Shown: piece by piece, positions 34,354 to 42,200 of the stretch | How the letters are laid out: the number at the start of each line of letters is the position of its first letter | Position numbering within the stretch: the stretch's first letter is position 1 | NCBI RefSeq assembly: GCF_003426775.1 | Contig: NZ_QJUG01000043.1 | Span: 1-47,274, forward strand | Direction: 5' to 3' | Source of the DNA: Allorhizocola rhizosphaerae | GTDB lineage: Bacteria; Actinomycetota; Actinomycetes; Mycobacteriales; Micromonosporaceae | DNA: 47,274 nt | The notes under the pieces: model-generated | What the model was told of the DNA's origin: nothing | Database searches by the model: none | Seen by the model: the letters and a program-made list of their open reading frames with translations, nothing else | Program-made: the position numbers and the translations under genes

Positions 34354-34401
34354 CCACCGGCCGGTGCGCGGATGTCCGTAAACCCGCGCACCGGCCGGTG
34401 G
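34354..34401 (-). terminator. 18-bp perfect stem between lipoprotein and AlkD-like genes
   Basis: The arms 34354-34371 and 34384-34401 pair perfectly over 18 bp with a 12-nt loop. Each arm contains the 12-bp palindrome CACCGGCCGGTG. It starts 25 bp after the lipoprotein stop and ends only 12 bp before the AlkD-like ATG. It should terminate the lipoprotein transcript, but its closeness to the next start makes an operator or attenuator role equally possible. Confidence 0.7.
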
Positions 34402-34426
34402 CCGGCTTTCGTTCGTCATCATCCGA

Positions 34427-35215
34427 TCAGGACTTCGGCTGGCCGTCCATCATGGACTTGCCCAGCCGGTCATGCAGCGCCTTGGCCATCTGGTCGGCCA
34501 GCTTCTCGTCGCCACCCTCGTGCACCCACACGAGCAGGCCGTCCTTGAGGACGAACGCGTCGTAGGAGTTGCACGGCCCATCGGTGCATTGCCATGCCTG
34601 CCGGATCGTCTGGACCAGCTTGTTGCCCGGCTCGTGGAAGGTGATGCTCTGCGTGATCCCGAACGCGTCGGCCTCGGGCAGCGTCGACACCTTGCGTTCG
34701 GTGAAGGCCAGCTTGCTCGTGACGATCTCGCCGCCCCCCGTGGCACTGGGCGGCCAACCCTGGATGGTCTGGAACCCTTCCGGACATCCAGCCACCCGCA
34801 TGCGGATCATCGTGAGTGCCTGGGGGCGGGGAGCCTTGGCCACGAAGTGGACGAACAGGGCTCCGTTGGGGCGCAAGCCGTACTGGTACCAGCCCTCCAG
34901 CGACTCGAAGCCACCGATGGCGGAGAAATAGCTGACGCACCTGGGATAGACGACGATGCCCGACGGCTCTCCGGTACCCGGGAAGAAGCGTGCCCACGCC
35001 TCCCATATCGGTATGGTCACGGCGATCTGGGTACCCTCGGGATGCTCGGCATTGGTCAGCAACACCGATCTGAGGTCCGCCGTGCCCACCTCACCCGGCT
35101 TCTGAAGCGACGCCGACGCGGGCGGCTCGGAGTCCGACACGCATCCGGCGAGCATGACGGTGGCAAGCGCGGCGGCGGCGAGGCCCAGCAGATTGTTTCG
35201 ACTCCGCATTTCCAT
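34427..35215 (-). CDS. Lipoprotein, paralogue of the secreted protein at 15311-16090
   Basis: A 262-residue lipoprotein: hydrophobic LLGLAAAALATVM, then lipobox LAGC with Cys25 as the lipid-modified residue. The start is ATG at 35215 behind GGAG. The mature part has four further cysteines (YPRCVSYF, VAGCPEGF, WQCTDGPCNS). The first three align with those of the secreted protein at 15311. Other shared blocks are DLRSVLLTNAEHPEG against QMRSVLVPQSELPES and GFESLEGWYQYG against PMESLRGWVQFG, plus the C-terminal LADQMAKALHDRL against LANRVATAMFDQV. Cysteine number and layout recall PknH_C-like sensor lipoproteins (inference). It is anchored outside the cytoplasmic membrane, so drug capture, sensing or export assistance are candidate roles. 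The gene faces away from the glycosyltransferase, across 193 bp without a gene. Confidence 0.87.
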   Translation of the reverse strand: MEMRSRNNLLGLAAAALATVMLAGCVSDSEPPASASLQKPGEVGTADLRSVLLTNAEHPEGTQIAVTIPIWEAWARFFPGTGEPSGIVVYPRCVSYFSAIGGFESLEGWYQYGLRPNGALFVHFVAKAPRPQALTMIRMRVAGCPEGFQTIQGWPPSATGGGEIVTSKLAFTERKVSTLPEADAFGITQSITFHEPGNKLVQTIRQAWQCTDGPCNSYDAFVLKDGLLVWVHEGGDEKLADQMAKALHDRLGKSMMDGQPKS

Positions 35216-35408
35216 TGGTCTCCGATCCATTCAGGTACACAATTCAATGCCTCGATCACGCTAACAATCAGCTGGCAACTGCGGTTCTCCGCAAGTGCTG
35301 AATGAGCGCATTCGGCGGCCCGGAAACCGCAATTCGAAAGATGCGCCAGGCGACCGGCAATCGTGATGATGGGCGGGCAAAAGCGGGTACCCGAATCGAG
35401 GGAGAGCC

Positions 35409-36815
35409 ATGCGCGTTCTGTTTACCGTCTACCCGTCGCACGCCCATTTCTGGCCCGCGGTGCCGTGCGCCTGGGCTTTGCAAAGCGCCGGGCACGAGGT
35501 CCGGGTCGCCACGCACGCGAGCTTCACAGGTTCCATCGCCGCCGCCGGGCTCACCCCGGTGGGTCTGGGAGATCCACAGGCGCCCGAGGCGCGCACGAGG
35601 ACGGACGCGCGGGCACCGGCGCGCCCCGAGGAGGTCCTGCGCTACGCCGAGGTGCTCGGCCTGGACGAGGCCGAGCGGGAACACTGGATCGCCTATTACC
35701 AGTACCTGCTCAACCCCATCTCCGACTACATCCGCACCGATCTGCCGTACGCCGACGAGCTGGTCGAGCTGGCGAAGGCTTGGCAGCCCGACCTGATGCT
35801 GTGGGACCCCACGTTCGCCTGCAGCCCGGTCGCTGCCAAGGTCTGTGGCGCCGCCCACGCCCGGCTGGCGCTGGGTCCCGACTATCTGGTGTGGAGCTTC
35901 GACCGGCTGGCGGAGCGCAGGGAGCAGCTGCGGGCCGCCGGCCTGAGCGATAGCCCGCAGGGTGACCTGCTGCGGCCGCTGGCCGAGCGGCACGGCGTCG
36001 AGGTCGACCGCGAGTTGCTATATGGACAGTGGTCGCTCGACCCCATACCGAACGGGTTGGCGCTACCGGTGAGCGGGACCCGGCTGCCGATGCGCCACGT
36101 GCCCTTCGCCGGGGTGGAGGAGTTCCCCGTCTGGTTGCATTCACGCCCGCGGCGGCCGCGAGTGGCGCTGACCCTGGGCGAGTCGACCCGCCGCTATATC
36201 AAGGGGGACTGGGGCCGTACCCCCAAAATCATCGAAGCGGTGGCGGAGATGGACGTCGAGCTTGTCGCCACGTTGAACGGTCTGCAGCTGGAGGGGATCG
36301 AACGCCTTCCGGACAACGTGCGGGTGATCGATTTCGTGCCGCTGACCCAGCTTTTGCCGACCTGTTCGGCGGTCATCCACCACGGCGGCATCGGGACGTT
36401 CGCGGCCGCCTGCGCGGCCAACATTCCGCAGATCGTGTGTGACACCGGGGAGTCGGTCATGCTGCGCCCAGTCGAGGTCGATCCGCGCACCATGCAGGAC
36501 GGCACCTACCGGATCGGCTTCGAGTTCGGGGTGAGCGAGGAGGTCGTTGAAACCGTCACCACGTGGCAGCTGCCCGCCAAGAAGCTTGAGGCCACCCCCA
36601 CTTCGGAATACGTGGTCAGCCGGGGCGCCGGGGAGCGGCTGGACCACCACCGCCAGTCGGCCGGAGAAATCCGCAAGATGATCGCCGATGTGCTGTTCGA
36701 CGAACGGTACCGTGCGGGCGCTCAGGCGGTGTTCGACGACTGGCTGGCCATGCCGAGCCCGGCCGCGATCGTCCCGCAGTTGGAGCGGCTGACGGCCGAG
36801 CACCGTCGCCACTGA
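35409..36815 (+). CDS. GT1-family (GT-B fold) glycosyltransferase
   Basis: A 468-residue antibiotic-type glycosyltransferase. The N-terminal acceptor domain begins MRVLFTVYPSHAHFWPAVPC. The sugar-nucleotide signature SAVIHHGGIGTFAAACAANI lies near residue 320-339. After IPQIVCD, where most relatives have a short loop ending in DQ, there is a longer stretch (about residues 347-400) before VSRGAGERLDHHRQSAGEIR. The sugar-binding site may therefore differ from the norm. Such enzymes add a deoxysugar to the enediyne core; no sugar-biosynthesis gene is in the window, although an aminotransferase seems to start at the right edge. GAGGGAG precedes the ATG. The hydrolase gene follows after 26 bp in the same operon. 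Confidence 0.92.
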   Translation: MRVLFTVYPSHAHFWPAVPCAWALQSAGHEVRVATHASFTGSIAAAGLTPVGLGDPQAPEARTRTDARAPARPEEVLRYAEVLGLDEAEREHWIAYYQYLLNPISDYIRTDLPYADELVELAKAWQPDLMLWDPTFACSPVAAKVCGAAHARLALGPDYLVWSFDRLAERREQLRAAGLSDSPQGDLLRPLAERHGVEVDRELLYGQWSLDPIPNGLALPVSGTRLPMRHVPFAGVEEFPVWLHSRPRRPRVALTLGESTRRYIKGDWGRTPKIIEAVAEMDVELVATLNGLQLEGIERLPDNVRVIDFVPLTQLLPTCSAVIHHGGIGTFAAACAANIPQIVCDTGESVMLRPVEVDPRTMQDGTYRIGFEFGVSEEVVETVTTWQLPAKKLEATPTSEYVVSRGAGERLDHHRQSAGEIRKMIADVLFDERYRAGAQAVFDDWLAMPSPAAIVPQLERLTAEHRRH

Positions 36816-36841
36816 ACGACCGCCGGCGGCAGGGAGGATCG

Positions 36842-37681
36842 ATGCGTGAGCCCACAATCGGCCGGCTGGCCGTGCCCGGCGCCGAACTGCACTACGAGGT
36901 CCGCGGCGCCGGTCCGCCCCTGCTCATCATCCCCACCGGCAACGGCGACGCGACACCGTTCGAGCCGCTGGCCAACCTGATCGCCGACCGGTACACGGTT
37001 ATCACCTACGACCGGCGCGGCTTCTCCCGCAGCCCGCTGCTGAGCCGGGTTGAGACGCACCGCCGGCTGGCCGACGACGTCGCCGACGCGCGCCGGTTGC
37101 TGGAACGGCTGGCCGGCACCCACGCCTACGTCTTCGGCAGCAGCTCCGGCGCGATCATCGCGTTGGCCCTGCTGGAACACCATCCGCGGCACGTGCGAGC
37201 CCTCGTCTGCCACGAGCCGCCGCTGGCGTCGGTCCTGCCCGACGCGACGCGGTGGCTCGACTTCTACGCGGACCTCTACATCGTCTACCGCGACCGCGGC
37301 CCGGACGAGGCTCGCCGGATGTTCCGCTCCCGGATGGGCATGCAAGAGTCCACCCGGCCGCCCAAGGCGTTCGAGCAGCCGCCCGCGCGGCTGGCGGAGA
37401 TGCTGGATCGGTTGCGGCGCAATCAGGTTTTCTGGTTCGAACACGAGATCCGTACCTACCCGGCCTACCGTCCGGACCTCGCCAAGCTGGCCGAGGTGGC
37501 GGACCGGCTGATCCTGGCCGGCGGCAACACCTCCCGGGAACACTTCCCCTACCGCCCCAACGTCGCGCTGGCCGAACGGCTCGGGCTGCCCATGTGGCAC
37601 CTGCCGGGTGGGCACGTCGGTTACGTGACCCACCCGGTCGAGTTCGCCGCGGCGCTCACCGGCCGGCTGCCCTCGCCCTGA
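36842..37681 (+). CDS. Alpha/beta-hydrolase fold protein
   Basis: A 279-residue alpha/beta hydrolase. The oxyanion region is GPPLLIIPTGNGD, followed by VITYDRRGFSRSP. The nucleophile elbow VFGSSSGAIIALALLEH puts a serine at about residue 101, and the catalytic His is in the C-terminal LPGGHVGYVTHPVEFA. The serine nucleophile sets it apart from SgcF-type epoxide hydrolases, which use aspartate. It could be an esterase, a thioesterase, or a non-hydrolytic member. The ATG follows GGGAGG. It sits in an operon with the glycosyltransferase and overlaps the convergent CoA-ligase gene by 26 bp. No substrate can be assigned. Confidence 0.88.
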   Translation: MREPTIGRLAVPGAELHYEVRGAGPPLLIIPTGNGDATPFEPLANLIADRYTVITYDRRGFSRSPLLSRVETHRRLADDVADARRLLERLAGTHAYVFGSSSGAIIALALLEHHPRHVRALVCHEPPLASVLPDATRWLDFYADLYIVYRDRGPDEARRMFRSRMGMQESTRPPKAFEQPPARLAEMLDRLRRNQVFWFEHEIRTYPAYRPDLAKLAEVADRLILAGGNTSREHFPYRPNVALAERLGLPMWHLPGGHVGYVTHPVEFAAALTGRLPSP

Positions 37682-39299
37682 GGGCCTTCTTGTCCGGCTT
37701 GCCGATCGGGGTGTGCGGAAGTTCGTCCACCAGCTCCAGCCGCTCGGGCAACTTGAACACCGCCAGCCCTCGCGCGGTGAGCGCCTCGCGGATCGTGTCC
37801 AGCGTGGGCCGGGATCCGGGATGCGGCCGGACGAACGCGCAAACCCGTTCTCCCACTTCGGGATCGGGGATCGCCACCGCAGCCGCCTCAGCGATCCCGG
37901 GTAGTTCCTGCATGAGCGCCTCGATCTCGCCGGCCGAGATCTTCTCGCCGGCCCGGTTGATCAGATCCTTGACCCGGCCGCACACCACGACGTACCCGTC
38001 GGGCGTGATCCGTACGAGGTCGCCGGTGCGGTACCAGCCGTCGGCGGTGAACGACACCTGGTTTTGCACGAGCGCGCGGAAGTAACCGCGTGGCGTATAC
38101 GGCCCACGGGTGAGCAGTTCCCCGACCTGGCCGGGGGCCACCGCGTGGCCGTCGGGATCGACCACCCGCAGCTCGTCGTAGGGGCTGATCGGCCTTCCCT
38201 GTGTGGCGTGGGCGATGGCGTCGGGGGCGTCGAGCGGCGTGTAGCAGACAAGGCCCTCCGCCATGCCGTAAACCTGCTGTATCCGGCAGCCCAGTGCGGG
38301 CCCGATGCGGGCCGCGACCTCGGGCGCCAGCATTGACCCTCCAATGTGGATATATTGCAGGGTGGTCAGGTCGTGCCGGTTTCGTCCGGCCGCTTCCAGC
38401 CACTTCAGCGCCACCGCGGGCACCGCGGAGGTGACGGTCACTCTCTCGGCCTCGATCGTCTCGAACACCGCATCGGGCCGCGGGGAGGGCAGCATGACGA
38501 CCCGGCCGCCCGCATACAGCGCGCCCAAGATGCCCGGGTTGGCCAGCGGAAAGTTGTGCCCCGCGGGGAGGACGGCCAGGTAGCGCGTCTCCGGTCCGAA
38601 GCCGCAAGCTTCGACGGCGCGGCGGATGTTGTACGCGTAGTCGTCGTGGGTTCGGGCGATCACCTTCGGTATGCCGGTGGTACCCCCGGAGAGCAGGAAC
38701 ACCGCCACGTCGGCGGCGCCGGGATGGCACGCGTCGAACCGGTCCCGGCGCGCGGCGGCGTCCCGTTCGCCGGCATCGCGGAGCACGGCCCGCACGTCAA
38801 CGCTGCCGGGATACACCTCGTCGCCCACGACCAGCACATGTGCCGGGCCCGGCAGGCCATCGGCGACGTCACGGGCGAGCCGCTGATGGTCGTACCCGCG
38901 CCAGCGGTCGGGAACAAGCACCGCTTTCGCCCCCACATGCGCCCCGACGGCCGACAGCTCGTACTCGCGATGTGCGGGCAGCATCATCACGGGTACGACG
39001 CCGGACCGGAAACACGCGAACGTGGCGACCACGAACTCCCAGCAGTTCGGCAACTGGACGATCACCGTGTCGCCCGGGCCCAGCCCCAGCCCGGCGAGTT
39101 CGGCGGCCAAGCGGTCCGCGGCGATCGCGAGGTCGCGATAGGACAGCCGGCGGTCCCCGTCGACCACCGCTATCCGGTCCCCGCGCTGCTCGGCCCACTC
39201 CCACAGGTAGGAACCCAGCGTCCGCCCGCGCCAGCAGCCCGCTACGCGGTACGCGTACGCCAGGTCGGCCGGCCAAGGCACCACCCCGTCGCGGATCAC
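37656..39299 (-). CDS. Aryl acid CoA/AMP ligase
   Basis: A 547-residue ANL-family enzyme resembling 2,3-dihydroxybenzoate/salicylate-AMP ligases and the aryl-CoA ligases of enediyne clusters (NcsB2/MdpB2 type). It begins VIRDGVVPWPADLAYAYRVA, family-typical. The phosphate loop is LLSGGTTGIPKVIARTHDDY. YGMAEGLVCYTPLD, YRTGDLVRITPDGYVVVCGR and VKDLINRAGEKISAGEIEAL follow, and the C-terminal catalytic lysine is in TPIGKPDKKAL. The GTG start at 39299 overlaps the PKS stop (GTGA) behind GGGAG, so it is translated with the PKS; longer in-frame readings run inside the PKS gene and are rejected. It should activate the aromatic acid released by that PKS for attachment to the core or sugar. The acyltransferase that would use the CoA ester is not in view. 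Confidence 0.93.
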   Translation of the reverse strand: MIRDGVVPWPADLAYAYRVAGCWRGRTLGSYLWEWAEQRGDRIAVVDGDRRLSYRDLAIAADRLAAELAGLGLGPGDTVIVQLPNCWEFVVATFACFRSGVVPVMMLPAHREYELSAVGAHVGAKAVLVPDRWRGYDHQRLARDVADGLPGPAHVLVVGDEVYPGSVDVRAVLRDAGERDAAARRDRFDACHPGAADVAVFLLSGGTTGIPKVIARTHDDYAYNIRRAVEACGFGPETRYLAVLPAGHNFPLANPGILGALYAGGRVVMLPSPRPDAVFETIEAERVTVTSAVPAVALKWLEAAGRNRHDLTTLQYIHIGGSMLAPEVAARIGPALGCRIQQVYGMAEGLVCYTPLDAPDAIAHATQGRPISPYDELRVVDPDGHAVAPGQVGELLTRGPYTPRGYFRALVQNQVSFTADGWYRTGDLVRITPDGYVVVCGRVKDLINRAGEKISAGEIEALMQELPGIAEAAAVAIPDPEVGERVCAFVRPHPGSRPTLDTIREALTARGLAVFKLPERLELVDELPHTPIGKPDKKALRARAAGR

Positions 39300-42200
39300 T
39301 TTGTGCTCCCTTCGATCTGTTCGCCCAACCATCCGGCGATCGCATTGACGGTCGGTCGATCCCACAGCAGGGTGGCCGGGATCTGTTGCCGGAACGTCCG
39401 TTCCAGCGCGCGCCGGATGCGTACCGTCATCACCGAGTCGACGCCGATCTCGACCAGCGGCCGGCGCGGATCCACCTCGCCCGCCGTGAGTCCGGTCTCG
39501 GCGGCAACCTTCCGGCCGACCTCCTCGGCCAGGAAGGCGGATAAATCCGCTCCCGTCAGATCCGCCCACGCCACGGCCTCGGAGGTCGCGGGGCGCTCAC
39601 CGGCCGGTAGCTCGGACAGCAGCGGCAGCCGGCGCTCACCCGGCTCCTGGGGCAGGGTGCGCAGCACCGCCGCGTACTGCAGGCCGTGCCGCTCGGCGAA
39701 CTCCCACGCCTGGAACGCCTCCGCCCGGCCGATGTCGGCGACGCCACGGGCAGCCAGCTCGGCGTCGATCACTTCCGATGAGGTCGACATGCCCAGCCCG
39801 CGCCATGACGTCCAGCCGAGGCTGATGGTGCCGGTGTCGCCGGCCCGGCGGCGATGCGCGGCAAGCGCGTCCAGAAAGGCGTTGCCGGCGGCGTAGCTTG
39901 CCTGACCCGGCAGGCCGAGCAGCTGGCCGCAGGAGGAGAACAGCACGAAGAAATCCACGCTGCCGGGCGGGAACAGCCGGTGTAACGCCAGCGCGCCGGC
40001 CACCTTGGGCCGCAGCACCCGGCGTAGCGACTCCTCGTCCAGGGCGCGCACCGTCCGGTTGTCGAGCACTCCGGCCGCGTGGACCACACCCCGGATCGGC
40101 GGAAGCCCGGGCGCTGCCACGGACAGCTGACGGGCCACCATATCGGGATCGGTGACGTCCACGGCGACGGGGACGACGGTGACACCTTGCCGCTCAAGCG
40201 ATCTGACCGCCGCGACCTGTGACAGCACCGTGCGGTCGGTCAGCGAGTCCCACGTATCACGTGGCGGCAGGCCCCGGCGTCCGGCGAGCACCACCCGCCG
40301 CATTCCGCGCTCCGCCAGCCAATGCGCCACCTCCAGCCCGAGCGCGCCCAGACCGCCCGTGATCAGGTAGGTGGCGTCGGGGCGGCAACCCATGGCCGGG
40401 CGCACCGGCTCGCCGGCCACCCGGGTCAGCCTGGGCACGGCCGGCGCGCCGTCGCGTACCGACACGACATCCTCGCCCCGAACGGTGCCGATGACGTCCA
40501 GGAGGCCGTCGATGTCCTGCCCGGACGGTCCAATGTCGACGGTGCCACCCCAGAACTCGGGATGCTCGCCCCCGATGATCCGGCCCAGTCCCCAGAGGGC
40601 GGCCTGCCCCAGGGCAGCCGGGTCGGCCGCGTCCCTCACGCCCTGGGTGACGCACCACAACGGTGCCGCGCGGGTGTTGGCAAGCCACTGCGCCGCGCGT
40701 GTGAGCAGCCATGCGCCGGCAAGGGCGGTATCGGCGACGCCCTCGCCGTCCACTTCGGACGGTGGGACGACCAGGACCGCGGTGTCGTTGCCGAAACCGC
40801 GCTCCGGCAGCTCTTCCGGGGTGGCGAAGGTGTGGACCGGAAAGCTCTTGCGGCCCAGCCGTTGGGCGAGGCTGTCGCGCAGCGCCCCGGCGGGTCCGAC
40901 CAATGCAACGCCCGAGAAAGGATGTCTTTCCCTGGTACCGCGTACCGGCCGCCAGTCGATCCCGTGCACCAGGCTGCGCGGGCCTGTCGTGCCATCGGCA
41001 CCGGGCTCCAGGGCCGCGTATCTGACACCGGCAAGCCGGCCCAGCCGATGACCGTCCATATCGGATAGTAGGAGATCGACCGTGTCGTCGCCGGTGACCC
41101 GGACGTCAACGATTGCCCGCACGGGCGGGTCCGGCCGCAGAGTCACGCGGCCGATGTGTGCCGGCATCCGCAGGGCCGCCCGCCCCGGCAGCGCCACGGA
41201 GGCGGCCGACAGCGCGGCGTCGAGCAGCGGCGCCCAGTTGACCGGCTGATCGCCGACCCGGATCACCAGTCGCAGCAAGCCTTCCCAGCGCCGGATCTGC
41301 TCGACCGTCCAAACCAGACCCATGCCTGCCACCCCGACCGCGGCCAGGCGGTCTACGACGAACTCGTTCGGCAGCGGCTCACCGCGACCGTCTGGGGCCT
41401 GCGCCCAACGGCCGGAGACGAACCGGTCCGGTGTCACCGCCGCCGTGGCATGGGTGACCCAGCCCTGCTCGTCCGGCTGCTCACCGGTGATCCGCGACGC
41501 CAGCCGCAGCGCGCCGCCTTGCCGGATCACCTGCACCTCACGGGCGTGGGTGACGCTGATGGGTACCCGAAGAAGAACATCGGTGATGCCGGAATCGGCA
41601 GCCGCCGCCAACAGCGTGTTAAGCACCACGGCGGCGGGCACGGTCTCCGTCCCGAGGATCTGATGGTCGCCGGGATAGGGGCGGGAGTGCCGGTCCAGCA
41701 CGGTCTGCCAGACCTGGATGGGGCTGGTGGCCGCCACGCTGGTCCATCCACCCAGGAGGGTGTGGCCGGCCGGGTCGTGCGGCGCAATGGCGTTGCGGGC
41801 CACCGGCTCCGGCGCCCAATGGGGCTGACGTTGCCATACCGTCGTGGGCAGATCCGCAAGCGCGCCGCCGGGCCACATCGCCGACCAGTCCACGTCCGCG
41901 CCGTGGCAGTGCAACCGGCCCAGGTTGAGATAAAGCGTCTCCCGCTCGGGCTGGTGGCGGCGCAGCGAGTGGGTGACGTAGGCGTCGTCAACGCCAAGGG
42001 ACTCCAGCGTCTCGTTGAGGGACTGCTCCACCACAGGGTGCGGGGAAACCTCCAGGAACAACCGGTATCCGTCCTTGGCCGCCGCGGTGACGGCCTGGGC
42101 GAACCGGACCGGCCGGCGCAGGTTGGCCGCCCAGTAGGCGCCGTCGCGCGGCGTTTCGCAGCAAGGATCGCGCAACACGGTGCTGTAGACGGGAAGTCGC

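Noticed and set aside
36842-37681. SgcF-like epoxide hydrolase
   Set aside because: The nucleophile elbow contains serine (GSSSG), not the aspartate of epoxide hydrolases.
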